Numbered from the stretch's first letter, positions 1-6,680 are shown. The stretch is 14,919 nucleotides of DNA from Chloroflexota bacterium (GCA_030550075.1 JAUQQB010000023.1:1-14919); one strand, 5' to 3'. Numbers and translations are program-made. Notes: generated from the sequence alone by a model not told the origin.

Positions 1-49
1 CCCCAAATCCCCAGGAGACCAAAACCAAAAATCAAACCTGGAAGAAGCA
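1..49. other. Short non-coding lead-in to the repeat array
   Basis: An A/C-rich stretch on the plus strand with no reading frame, hairpin or RNA gene that I can recognise. It directly abuts the first repeat unit at 50 and does not match the repeat. Confidence 0.4.
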
Positions 50-540
50 GTAGTAGGGCACGCAAGTGCCGTCCTCTTTTTGTGAACACCGGTAACGGGC
101 ACTCCGCTTCGCTTCGTGCCCTACTACAAAGCAGGGGGTTTTCCTGTTCGTAGTAGGGCACGTAAGTGCCCGTCCTTTTTGGGAACGCTTAGACGGGCAC
201 TCCGCTTCGCTCCATGCCCTACTACAAACCAGGGGGTTTTCCTGTTCGTAGTAGGGCACGTAAGTGCCCGTTCTTTTTTTGAACACTTAGACGAGCACTC
301 CGCTTCGCTCCGTGCCCTACTACGAACAAAGGGCTTTTCCTGTTCGTAGTAGGGCATGTCAGTGCCCGTCCTTTTTGGGAACGCTTAGACGGGCACTCCG
401 CTTCGCTTCGTGCCCTACTACGAACAAAGGGCTTTTCCTGTTCGTAGTAGGGCACGTCAGTGCCCGTCCTTTTGGGGAACACTTAGACGGGCACTCCGCT
501 TCGCTTCGTGCCCTACTACAAACAGGGGGCTTTCCTGTTC
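50..540. repeat. Tandem array of five ~98-base nested-palindrome repeats
   Basis: Five head-to-tail units start at 50, 150, 248, 346 and 444, with lengths 100, 98, 98, 98 and 97. Each begins GTAGTAGGGCACG and its mirror CGTGCCCTACTAC closes an outer stem. Inside is a second stem, AGTGCCCGTC against GACGGGCACT, around a T-rich loop. The inner and outer stems are joined on the right by CCGCTTCGCT, so the minus strand carries GCGAAGC in every unit; that heptamer is known to form a very stable DNA mini-hairpin. Units end with TTTTCCTGTTC or a close variant. In units 3 and 4 the outer stem extends to GAAC/GTTC. Differences between units are scattered substitutions, several leaving G-T wobble pairs. 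There are no unique spacers, so it is not a CRISPR array. Frames running through it only translate the repeat. It lies beyond the 3' end of the minus-strand gene series, where it could also stop transcription or protect RNA ends; that role is inference. Confidence 0.9.
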
Positions 541-620
541 GTAGTAGGGCACGCAAGTGCCCGTTCTCTTTTGTGAACCATTACCCAGGGGCGCTCTGCT
601 TTGCCCCATATCATGCGAGA
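541..620. repeat. Decayed sixth copy of the ~98-base repeat
   Basis: The left half (GTAGTAGGGCACGCAAGTGCCCG, 541-563) matches the array and the following TGTGAAC resembles unit 1. The right half has drifted: AGGGGCGCTCTGCTTTGCCCCAT stands where the others have GACGGGCACTCCGCTTCGCT and the closing arm. CTACTAC is lost. The right boundary is approximate. Confidence 0.7.
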
Positions 621-678
621 AACGCGGATTTTTTTCGCTTCCACCCCATGGTCCTCTAAGCGATGGGAAGCTGAAGGC

Positions 679-1455
679 CTATAGGATTCCGATCTCTTTC
701 CAGAATCCCTCCACCGCCTCGAAAAACGCCTCCGGCCGTTCCCGGAGGACATCATGGCCGGTTGCCGGGAAGAGGATCAGGCGGGCGTGGGGAAGGTAGC
801 GGACCATGTCCATCGTCTGCTCGATGGGGGTGATGGAGTCGTTTTCCCCAATGAGCAGCAGCGTGGGAATGGCGATGGCCCGCAGATCCTCCGGGGTGAA
901 GTCCGGGCGGTGATGATCTTCCTCCTGCCACCAGCGTAGCAATGCGCGCACGCGCTCCTCGGAGCCGTGCCAGCGCACCATCGCCGCCCACCAGGCGGGC
1001 TCCTCCCGACGGATCCGCTCCGGGTCCCAGAACCCATCCCCCCGGGTTCGGAGGTTTCGTACCGTGTAATGGCTGCCGATGAGCACCAGGGAGCGAACCC
1101 GACTGGGATGCCGTGTGGCGAGATAAAGAGCCGTGGAGGCGCCGCCGCTGAACGCCATCACATGGGCGCTGGCTATTCCCATACGGTCCATCAGCATGGC
1201 CAGATCATCCGCCATCTCCCGAAGATCCAGCCGGTCATCCGGGTTCGTGCTCCGGCCATGCCCGCGCAAATCGGGCCCGATGACACGGAAACGGGAAGCC
1301 AAAGGCTGCAGCGCCCGGCCCCAGGTGGCCCGGAACGTGCTGCAGGCGTTATGGAGGAGAAGAAGCGAAGGCCGTCCCGAATCCCCGGCTTCCTCCACCG
1401 CCAGAATGAGCCCGTCCCCTAAAGGGATGGTCTGCAGGCTTTCCCGGACTGTCAC
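679..1455 (-). CDS. Alpha/beta-fold hydrolase
   Basis: A 258-residue single-domain alpha/beta hydrolase, normal length for the cofactor-free esterase/C-C hydrolase/enol-lactonase group, with no signal peptide. Visible motifs are LLLLHNACST (31-40, oxyanion-hole strand), PDLRGHGRS (61-69), the nucleophile elbow AFSGG with Ser103, the acid Asp206 in GENDSITP, and His234 in ATGHD. The elbow departs from the common GxSxG by having Ala first, and the usual HG of the oxyanion loop is HN. The start is GTG at 1455, with GGAGGGAGGG about six bases upstream. It follows hpaD after 23 bases, so it is the last gene of the catabolic series. The homoprotocatechuate pathway needs no hydrolase, so its substrate is unknown; it might clear an ester, lactone or ring-cleavage by-product. 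Family is sure, specificity is not. Confidence 0.9.
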   Translation of the reverse strand: MTVRESLQTIPLGDGLILAVEEAGDSGRPSLLLLHNACSTFRATWGRALQPLASRFRVIGPDLRGHGRSTNPDDRLDLREMADDLAMLMDRMGIASAHVMAFSGGASTALYLATRHPSRVRSLVLIGSHYTVRNLRTRGDGFWDPERIRREEPAWWAAMVRWHGSEERVRALLRWWQEEDHHRPDFTPEDLRAIAIPTLLLIGENDSITPIEQTMDMVRYLPHARLILFPATGHDVLRERPEAFFEAVEGFWKEIGIL

Positions 1456-1478
1456 GGTGGCCCTCCCTCCAGGCTCCT

Positions 1479-2471
1479 TCAGGTCACGAACACTGGCCGG
1501 TCCACCAGCAAGGGCTCCCGCACGGCCATCAGCTCGCGCGTGAGGATGTGTTCCACCCGCGCGGCTTCCTCAAACCAGGAGCGGGGAGGGATATGGCCCC
1601 AGAACGTCGCCCGCCGGGGGTCGTTGATGGACCACCGGATGGGCTCCCAGTCCGGATCCGGGATGATATAGTCGTTGGTGTAAAGCTCGATGCGATTGCC
1701 ATCGGGGTCGCGCAGGTAGAGGAAGAAGGCGTTGCTCAGGCCGTGGCGGCCGGGGCCTCGCTCAATGGCCTCACCCATCCCCAGGGCAGTCAGGATGTCG
1801 CATGCCCGCAGGACGCTCTGGGTATCCGCCACCCAGAAGCCCACGTGATGCAGCCGCGGGCCGATGCCGTTCATCAGCGCGATGTCGTGGACGTTCTGTT
1901 TGCGATGCAGCCACGCTGCCCATAGCCGGGGTGGATCCTCATCCGTCACCGTGTATTCCGAGCAATAAAAGCCCAGCTTCCCGGTCCACCAGTCGTAGGC
2001 CTCCTGAACGTTGGGGACCTGGCAATTGAAATGGTCCAGTCGCATGATGTGGGCGCCCCGGTAGAGGTCGAAGCGCTGGAGCAGCCGTTCCCGCTGCGCG
2101 ATCTCGTGGAAGAACTCGATGGGAAGGCCTGCCGGATCCTGAACTCGCAGGGCGCGGCCCCGGCCTGCTTCTTCCTCATCGGGCGCCAGCCAGCGGACCG
2201 GGCACCCCGCGGCCTCATATAGGACAGCCAGACGGTCGAGGTCCTCTGGATCCGCCACCCGGAAAGCCAGGTGGGTCACGCCAGGGCTTTCTGCCTTCCG
2301 CAGGATCAAGCTGTAACGGTCTCGTTCCTCCAGGCCGCCCAGGTAAATTCGATCCTTCTCCCGGGCGATCTCCAGAAAGCCCAGGGCCTCCACATAGAAG
2401 GCCCGAGCCCGCTCCAGATCCGTCACGCGGAACTCCGCATGAGCGGCGCGTGTGATCGAGAAGTTCCCCAT
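1479..2471 (-). CDS. hpaD: 3,4-dihydroxyphenylacetate 2,3-dioxygenase (extradiol ring cleavage)
   Basis: A 330-residue two-domain vicinal-oxygen-chelate (type I extradiol) dioxygenase. It opens the ring of 3,4-dihydroxyphenylacetate next to the hydroxyls to give 5-carboxymethyl-2-hydroxymuconate semialdehyde. The N-terminal module spans about 8-125 and the catalytic module about 141-270. The metal triad is His147 (RLDHFN), His209 (LHHVGF) and Glu262 (RIELY). His195 (NVHDIA), Arg238, His243 and Tyr252 sit where the Brevibacterium homoprotocatechuate dioxygenase has His200, Arg243, His248 and Tyr257 (numbering recalled, shifted by five). It is somewhat shorter than that ~365-residue enzyme, mainly at the C terminus. 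ATG at 2471 follows AGGAGGGG closely. The metal (Fe or Mn) cannot be told from sequence. It belongs to the family unrelated to the LigB-type HpaD of E. coli. Flanking hpaB and hpaE support the substrate. Confidence 0.92.
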   Translation of the reverse strand: MGNFSITRAAHAEFRVTDLERARAFYVEALGFLEIAREKDRIYLGGLEERDRYSLILRKAESPGVTHLAFRVADPEDLDRLAVLYEAAGCPVRWLAPDEEEAGRGRALRVQDPAGLPIEFFHEIAQRERLLQRFDLYRGAHIMRLDHFNCQVPNVQEAYDWWTGKLGFYCSEYTVTDEDPPRLWAAWLHRKQNVHDIALMNGIGPRLHHVGFWVADTQSVLRACDILTALGMGEAIERGPGRHGLSNAFFLYLRDPDGNRIELYTNDYIIPDPDWEPIRWSINDPRRATFWGHIPPRSWFEEAARVEHILTRELMAVREPLLVDRPVFVT

Positions 2472-2514
2472 AGCCCCTCCTGATGTCCAGAGGATTGCCA
2501 GTCGGAAAGAGCGC

Positions 2515-2742
2515 CTACTTTTCCCAACGCTTCTCCCGATCCGCCAGGCGTCCCCAGCGATGTTCGCATACTGGGCATAACCAGATCGGAAACTCCGGAG
2601 CGATCACGCATCCGCCCAGGGCGATCTCGCCGCGGTCTGCGGCCTCCTGCATCGCGGGCGAGGGCAATCCGTAAAGGATGGGAATTGTCCGCCTGGCCCC
2701 ACAGTTCGGGCATGCAGGCCGTTCTTCCGAACGCGGCCTCAT
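2515..2742 (-). CDS. Small zinc-ribbon protein coupled to hpaB
   Basis: A 75-residue protein with two cysteine pairs, CPNCG (11-15) and CPVC (56-59), plus His61 close behind. This is the layout of a zinc ribbon with a long middle loop. The loop carries PILYGLP, GEIALGGCVI and PEFPIWLC, which I recall as conserved in a family of uncharacterised bacterial proteins of about this size. Its ATG overlaps the hpaB stop in an ATGA (2739-2742), and GGAGG lies about ten bases before the ATG inside hpaB, so it is very probably translated with hpaB. No catalytic residues are visible. It might bind nucleic acid or assist a metalloprotein, but nothing here shows which. Confidence 0.8.
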   Translation of the reverse strand: MRPRSEERPACPNCGARRTIPILYGLPSPAMQEAADRGEIALGGCVIAPEFPIWLCPVCEHRWGRLADREKRWEK

Positions 2743-4220
2743 GGGATCCGTTCCTCCGTCTGGGCGAAGGCCTCTTCCTGCAGTTGTTTCAGAAACTCCC
2801 GAACTTTTTCCATATAAGGCGTGCGATCGTGTTTCTGGAAGATAACTCCCGCGATGCGTACCGGGTCGCCGAAATAGAACCGCTCATACTGAACCTGGCG
2901 GCCGGCGAAGGCGGAAAGGGCAGCGTCCCATGCCAGGCGGAACAAAGGGATGCGGTCGTAAGCTTCCGCCCGGGCGGCCTGGAAATAGCGGCGGATGTCT
3001 TCCACCAGCTCCGGGTTCTTCATGTCCTCCTCGGTCACCGTGCCGATGATCCCGCTGGCGGAAAGCTGCTGGATGATCTCCACGATACGCGGATACCAGC
3101 GCATATAGAGGTTGCGGGCGGCGTCCAGGGGCGGCCAGGCGGGACGGAACGCCCCGAAGGCGTCCTCGTGGGCGTCGGCCTCCGCGGCCCGCAACAGGGC
3201 CTTCATGGTCTCCAGGTAGATCCAGATCTCCGCCACCTTCTCCTGCACGTGCTGGAAACCCTCGATGCCGATAACATCAACGATAAGAGAAGCCAGGCCC
3301 AGGAAGAACTCGGTCTTGGCGATGTTCTTCACCACCACCTGATGGGACATCCCGACAATGGCGCCGGTCGCCGCATAGGCCTGATTGGCCCGTTCCACAT
3401 CCCGATAAATGAACACCCGCTCCCAGGGCACGAAGACATCATGGAAGATCACCACCGCGTCGATCTCGTCGAAGCGCGAGCCCAGCGGGTGGTCGAACGG
3501 CGAGCGGCCGTAGTCCAGGGTTTCGCGGCACAGGAAGCGCAGGCCAGGGGTATCGCATGGGATGCCGATGGCGTAACAATACGGGGCGTCCTCCTCAGTG
3601 TTGCGCAGCAGCGTCGAGGGGAAGACCATCAGCTCATCCACCGCGGGCAGCGTGGCCAGCATGCGGGCTCCACGGATCACGATGCCGCTATCCGTCTCCT
3701 TCACCACCCGGGCCGCCAGATAGGGATCCGCCTGCTTCGAAGGGCCAACCGCCCGGTTCGCCTGGGGGTTGATGAGGGTATGAGTCAGGCAGAGGTCGTT
3801 TTCGCGCAGACATTCATAGTAACGCCGCATATGCTCGGCGAAGGCCGGCTCCTTCTCCCCCAGGAAATCCGCCCCCGAGGCGTAATAGCTGATCGCCCGG
3901 TTCAGGTAATCTGGAGCCCTTCCCATAAATCCGAAGTGCACATCGGCCCAGATCTTCATCATCCGGCTCACCCGTCGCACATCCTCGGAGGAGCGCGGGA
4001 TCAGGAAGGAGAGGCCCACTTTTTCCCCGCTGGTGGGCGAATCGTAGAGACATTCCTCGGCCCGTTCCCATTGGAGATCGTAGAGCTGGGCCATCGAGCG
4101 TAGCCCGCGGGCGAAGGCGGGATGGGCCGTCGGATCCTCCACCCGTTCCCCGCGGTGCCAGAGGTCGCGGGGGTGTTCCCGGATCCGCCGCAAAAACTGC
4201 GCGCCGGTTCGTGCGCCCAT
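2739..4220 (-). CDS. hpaB: 4-hydroxyphenylacetate 3-monooxygenase, oxygenase component
   Basis: A 493-residue FADH2-dependent oxygenase of the HpaB family (usual length about 480-520) with the acyl-CoA-dehydrogenase fold. With reduced flavin from HpaC and O2 it hydroxylates 4-hydroxyphenylacetate to 3,4-dihydroxyphenylacetate. Key residues are in place: Arg101 and Tyr105 in MGRAPDYLN and His147 in LTHTLINPQ, matching Arg100, Tyr104 and His142 of the Thermus thermophilus enzyme (numbering recalled). Further hallmarks are ADPYLAARVVKETDSGIVIRG, SRFDEIDAVVIFHDVFVPWERVF and the C-terminal YFGDPVR. I chose ATG 4220 because GGAGGG lies four bases upstream; extending to TTG 4259 would add 13 residues that run into the palindrome. 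It follows hpaE after 54 bases and overlaps the zinc-ribbon gene by four. The same family includes chlorophenol hydroxylases and phenol oxygenases, but the neighbours fit 4-hydroxyphenylacetate. Confidence 0.93.
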   Translation of the reverse strand: MGARTGAQFLRRIREHPRDLWHRGERVEDPTAHPAFARGLRSMAQLYDLQWERAEECLYDSPTSGEKVGLSFLIPRSSEDVRRVSRMMKIWADVHFGFMGRAPDYLNRAISYYASGADFLGEKEPAFAEHMRRYYECLRENDLCLTHTLINPQANRAVGPSKQADPYLAARVVKETDSGIVIRGARMLATLPAVDELMVFPSTLLRNTEEDAPYCYAIGIPCDTPGLRFLCRETLDYGRSPFDHPLGSRFDEIDAVVIFHDVFVPWERVFIYRDVERANQAYAATGAIVGMSHQVVVKNIAKTEFFLGLASLIVDVIGIEGFQHVQEKVAEIWIYLETMKALLRAAEADAHEDAFGAFRPAWPPLDAARNLYMRWYPRIVEIIQQLSASGIIGTVTEEDMKNPELVEDIRRYFQAARAEAYDRIPLFRLAWDAALSAFAGRQVQYERFYFGDPVRIAGVIFQKHDRTPYMEKVREFLKQLQEEAFAQTEERIP

Positions 4221-4247
4221 AGATCCCTCCGATGCAGAACGTGTTTT

Positions 4248-4281
4248 TAAGTAGGACAACTGCTTGCAGTTGTCCTACTTA
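4248..4281. repeat. Perfect 16-base-arm palindrome between hpaE and hpaB
   Basis: TAAGTAGGACAACTGC (4248-4263), two bases TT, then its exact reverse complement GCAGTTGTCCTACTTA (4266-4281). It covers the hpaE stop codon (TAG, complement of 4275-4277) and ends 28 bases before the hpaB ATG. On the coding strand the stem is followed by TTAAAAACAC, not a U-run, so it is not an ordinary intrinsic terminator. It could be an operator for a dimeric regulator, an RNA hairpin for processing or stability between the two genes, or an isolated mobile palindrome. Its GTAG...CTAC core ends echo the units of the array at 50-540. Confidence 0.9.
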
Positions 4282-5768
4282 GAAACCCCCATCCGGGGAA
4301 TGCGAGGCGGCTGCAGCGCCACGTGGATGGTCATCACCTCGGTATAGAACTCGAAACTATAGAAGCCTCCCTCTCGACCGATGCCGCTGGATTTCGCACC
4401 CCCAAAGGGAGTGCGCAGATCCCGGATGTTGGGGGCGTTGATCCATACCATCCCCACTTCCAGGGCATGGGCCATCCGGTGGGCGCGGACGAGATCCTTT
4501 GTCCAGATGTAGGCGGCGAGGCCATAGGAGACGCCGTTGGCGATGCGGATGGCTTCTTCCTCAGTTTCGAAGGGGAGGACCACCAGGACCGGGCCGAAGA
4601 TCTCCTCCTGGGCCACCCGCATCTCCGGCCGCACATCCACGATCACGGTGGGGGCGAAGTAGTTCCCATCCGAAAGGTGTGGGGGGCGATCCCCGCCGAT
4701 GGCGATGACCGCACCCTCCGCCCGGGCGACGTCCATGTAGCCCCGTACCCGTTGCCAGTGCTCTGGATGGATCAGTGGCCCAATCTCAGTTTGCGGATCA
4801 AAGGGATCCCCGACCCGGATGGCCGAGACCCGATCCAGCAGGCGCTCCAGAAACTCATCGTAAATAGCCCGATGGAGCAGCAGGCGGGAGTTGGCGGTGC
4901 AACGTTCCCCATTCAGGGAGAAGGCCTGCCAGATCACCCCATCCAGCGCCTGCTCCAGATCCGCATCGGGGAAGACAATGGCGGCGTTCTTCCCTCCCAG
5001 TTCCATCGAATATCGTTTGAGGGTGGAAGCCCCATTGCGCATGATCTCCATCCCCGTGGTTGTCTCCCCGGTGAAGGAGATCAACTGGACCCCGGGGTGA
5101 GCGACCAGCGGGGCGCCTGCCCGTTCCCCGAAGCCGTGGACGATGTTGAAAACGCCGGGAGGCAGATCCGCCTCCTGGACGATCTCGGCCAGCTTGTTTG
5201 CCGAGAGGGGGGACCATTCCGCCGGCTTCAGGACGCAGGTGTTGCCGGCGGCCAGGCAGGGGGCCACTTTCCATGTCTCCAGCATGAAAGGCGTGTTCCA
5301 TGGGGTGATCAGCCCGGCGACCCCCACCGGTTTGCGGATGGTGTAATTCAGAAGCTCGCCGTCCTTCGGGTAAGATTCCCCAACAATGCGGGTGGCCATC
5401 TCGGCGAAGAAATAGAAGTTCTCCGCCGCGCGAGGGATCGCTCCCTTCCCGGCCTGGGCGATGGGCATCCCGACATCCAGCACTTCTAGGTAAGCGATCT
5501 CCTCGGCGTGCTTCAGGATGAGATCCCCGATGCGTCGCAGATAACGGGCCCGCTCCGCCGCGGGCATCCCGGGCCACGGTCCTTCGTCAAAAGCCCGTCG
5601 GGCCGCCCGCACCGCACGATCCACATCCATGGCCGTCCCATCGGCTACCATTCCGATGGACTGATTGGTGGCCGGGTTGAGCGTCTCGAACCATCCCCCC
5701 TCGATCGCATCCACAAAGACGTTATCAATGAAATGGCGAACGATGTAGAAGCCGTCCCATCGCTCCAT
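4275..5768 (-). CDS. hpaE: 5-carboxymethyl-2-hydroxymuconate semialdehyde dehydrogenase
   Basis: A 497-residue NAD(P)-dependent aldehyde dehydrogenase of normal length. It oxidises the HpaD ring-opening product to 5-carboxymethyl-2-hydroxymuconate. Motifs are Asn157 in TPWNTPF, Lys181 in CVLKPAE, the nucleotide loop FTGETTTG (232-239), the general base Glu256 in YSMELGGKNA, and the catalytic Cys290 in NGERCTANSR. The YSMELGGKNA and NGERC(TA)NSR forms are typical of the hydroxymuconic/HpaE branch as I remember it, though betaine-aldehyde-type relatives look similar. The start is ATG 5768 (MERWDGFY) with AAGGAG six bases upstream. An in-frame extension to 5810 would add 14 residues with no comparable ribosome site. 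It opens the left half of the catabolic series, divergent from the plus-strand toxin-antitoxin pair, so its promoter should lie in the 84 bases before 5853. Confidence 0.9.
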   Translation of the reverse strand: MERWDGFYIVRHFIDNVFVDAIEGGWFETLNPATNQSIGMVADGTAMDVDRAVRAARRAFDEGPWPGMPAAERARYLRRIGDLILKHAEEIAYLEVLDVGMPIAQAGKGAIPRAAENFYFFAEMATRIVGESYPKDGELLNYTIRKPVGVAGLITPWNTPFMLETWKVAPCLAAGNTCVLKPAEWSPLSANKLAEIVQEADLPPGVFNIVHGFGERAGAPLVAHPGVQLISFTGETTTGMEIMRNGASTLKRYSMELGGKNAAIVFPDADLEQALDGVIWQAFSLNGERCTANSRLLLHRAIYDEFLERLLDRVSAIRVGDPFDPQTEIGPLIHPEHWQRVRGYMDVARAEGAVIAIGGDRPPHLSDGNYFAPTVIVDVRPEMRVAQEEIFGPVLVVLPFETEEEAIRIANGVSYGLAAYIWTKDLVRAHRMAHALEVGMVWINAPNIRDLRTPFGGAKSSGIGREGGFYSFEFYTEVMTIHVALQPPRIPRMGVSK

Positions 5769-5852
5769 AATGGGCTCCTTGCTTCCCAGGCTTCCTCGTG
5801 CTATTCTCAAGTTGTGGAATCCAGATCCGGGAAATCTTTACAGGGATCAGCC
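5769..5852. promoter_or_regulatory. Divergent intergenic region between hpaE and the plus-strand pair
   Basis: The 84 bases separate outward-facing starts and must hold the signals for both unless hpaE is read from farther upstream through the pair. The two ribosome sites are clear: AAGGAG for hpaE (minus) and AGGGA for the plus gene. I see only poor matches to -35/-10 boxes in either direction and no clear dyad. Confidence 0.45.
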
Positions 5853-6143
5853 ATGTCACAGGAAGTCCGAATTACCAGCCAGACGTCCATCCCCTTAAAG
5901 CCCTTAGTTCAGTCTGCGCTTCGGACCGAAGTGCGGCTTCTTGAAATTGGGCTGGCTCGCACTCGCGAGCGCTTGCGGCAGTTTGAGCAGCGTTATGGGA
6001 TATCCTCTGAGGAATTTGAGAAACGGTTTCGCTCCGGCGAGCTGGGTGATGCCTTTGACTTCATCGAATGGGCCGGAGAGCTGGAACTTTATCGTTTGCT
6101 TCAAGCCCAGCGAGAAGCTTTATTAGGAGCCGAACTACGTTGA
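5853..6143 (+). CDS. Probable antitoxin partner of the TumE-type toxin
   Basis: A 96-residue, charged, mostly helical protein. Residues about 20-48 (LVQSALRTEVRLLEIGLARTRERLRQFEQ) look like an amphipathic helix, followed by YGISSEEFEKRFRSGELGD and FDFIEWAGELELYRLL. I remember the GELGD...DFxEWAxxxELY pattern in small proteins encoded just before DUF6516/TumE genes. No helix-turn-helix is evident, unlike the XRE-type TumA antitoxins. ATG at 5853 follows AGGGA by six bases; the open frame continues upstream to 5508 but that part is antisense to hpaE. The stop overlaps the toxin's TTG start (TTGA, 6140-6143), indicating coupled translation. G+C is about 52-60 %, closer to the flanks than the toxin. 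The partnership is inferred from position and pattern. Confidence 0.75.
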   Translation: MSQEVRITSQTSIPLKPLVQSALRTEVRLLEIGLARTRERLRQFEQRYGISSEEFEKRFRSGELGDAFDFIEWAGELELYRLLQAQREALLGAELR

Positions 6144-6526
6144 CGCTTGACGATTATTTCCATCATATTACTTCACTAATCATCCGATTCTCCTTTCTTT
6201 ACTCGTTTTCTCTCGAACTGGATAAAAGAACTCCATATATTGGGCTTGTTCGTGGGAATCTTTATTTCATAGATGGATCTGCTCTTTTCTTTCGCGAGTT
6301 CTTGAATGTAGAATCCGAAATTGTTCGTTTGATGTATGTTTATCACTACCAAGACTCAGATGGGAAATTGATATTTCGATATGATAACGCCCCCCATTAT
6401 CCTCAATTGGAAAGCTTCCCCCATCATAAACATTTTGGTTCGAATGTTATATCTTCAGATCCTGTGGATTTGCTTGTTGTTTTACATGAAATTCAGAACA
6501 GATTTCGATCCATTCTTAACCAGTGA
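6140..6526 (+). CDS. TumE (DUF6516)-family toxin of a toxin-antitoxin pair
   Basis: A 128-residue protein with the family pattern: a beta-rich N-terminal half with NLYFIDGSALFFREFL (40-55), then VYHYQD (67-72), the strongly conserved FRYDNAPHYPQ (79-89) and FPHHKH (93-98), and a C-terminal helix LVVLHEIQNRFRSIL. The His-rich FPHHKH and Asp/Arg positions would suit an RNase-like site, but the catalytic mechanism is not something I can read here. The start is TTG 6140, overlapping the preceding stop, with AGGAG ten bases upstream; earlier in-frame starts lie inside the upstream gene. G+C is only about 38 % against 60 % or more in the neighbouring enzymes, a sign of recent acquisition. The pair sits on the opposite strand inside the catabolic cluster. 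Confidence 0.8.
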   Translation: MTLDDYFHHITSLIIRFSFLYSFSLELDKRTPYIGLVRGNLYFIDGSALFFREFLNVESEIVRLMYVYHYQDSDGKLIFRYDNAPHYPQLESFPHHKHFGSNVISSDPVDLLVVLHEIQNRFRSILNQ

Positions 6527-6680
6527 TGTAATGGATCACCTCTCATCTTATGCTCCGCGATCCGAAAGACTATGGTATGAAAGAAATATGAAAGAAATAG
6601 GAAGACGGAGAAAGTGGATGCCCTTAGAATGAGCCGAAAATTGCAATCCTCAAACCCAGCTCACAACATCATTCCCTTAA
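6527..6680. other. AT-rich gap between the convergent toxin gene and hpaG
   Basis: It continues the low-G+C composition of the toxin gene and carries an 11-base tandem duplication ATGAAAGAAAT x2 at 6577-6598. A 33-codon frame from 6531 has no ribosome site or recognisable product. I see no hairpin with a T-run for either convergent gene. Confidence 0.4.

Noticed and set aside
50..540. CRISPR array
   Set aside because: Units are 97-100 bases, directly abutting, similar along their whole length, with no unique spacers and no cas genes nearby.
626..634. T-run in GCGGATTTTTTTCGC as terminator of the minus-strand series
   Set aside because: The run is of T on the plus strand, thus A in the minus-strand transcript, and the flanking stem is only three bases.
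32..659. Several open frames of 65-115 codons on both strands at the left end
   Set aside because: They only translate the tandem repeat (recurring CPTTN, RSARLSV, VGH segments), stay open because the unit lacks stops in those frames, and have no ribosome sites or family resemblance.
2685..4103. 472-codon plus-strand frame
   Set aside because: It lies antisense to hpaB, whose motifs are unmistakable; the product is His/Gly/Asp-rich with no family features, as expected for an antisense shadow in G+C-rich DNA.
4221..4259. TTG start adding 13 residues to hpaB
   Set aside because: No ribosome site before it, the added codons are part of the palindrome, and ATG 4220 has GGAGGG at correct spacing.
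4248..4281. Intrinsic terminator between hpaE and hpaB
   Set aside because: The stem is strong, but the coding strand continues UUAAAAACAC rather than a U-run.
4323..5489. 388-codon plus-strand frame
   Set aside because: Antisense shadow of hpaE; no ribosome site and no recognisable domain.
5508..5852. Upstream extension of the antitoxin frame
   Set aside because: It overlaps hpaE antisense; ATG 5853 has its own ribosome site and begins the helical protein.
6531..6632. 33-codon frame just after the toxin gene
   Set aside because: No ribosome site at good spacing and no recognisable product; it may be remnant DNA brought in with the toxin.
5769..6680. Insertion sequence or integrase accompanying the toxin-antitoxin pair
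   Set aside because: I found no transposase or integrase frame, terminal inverted repeats or target-site duplication around the pair.
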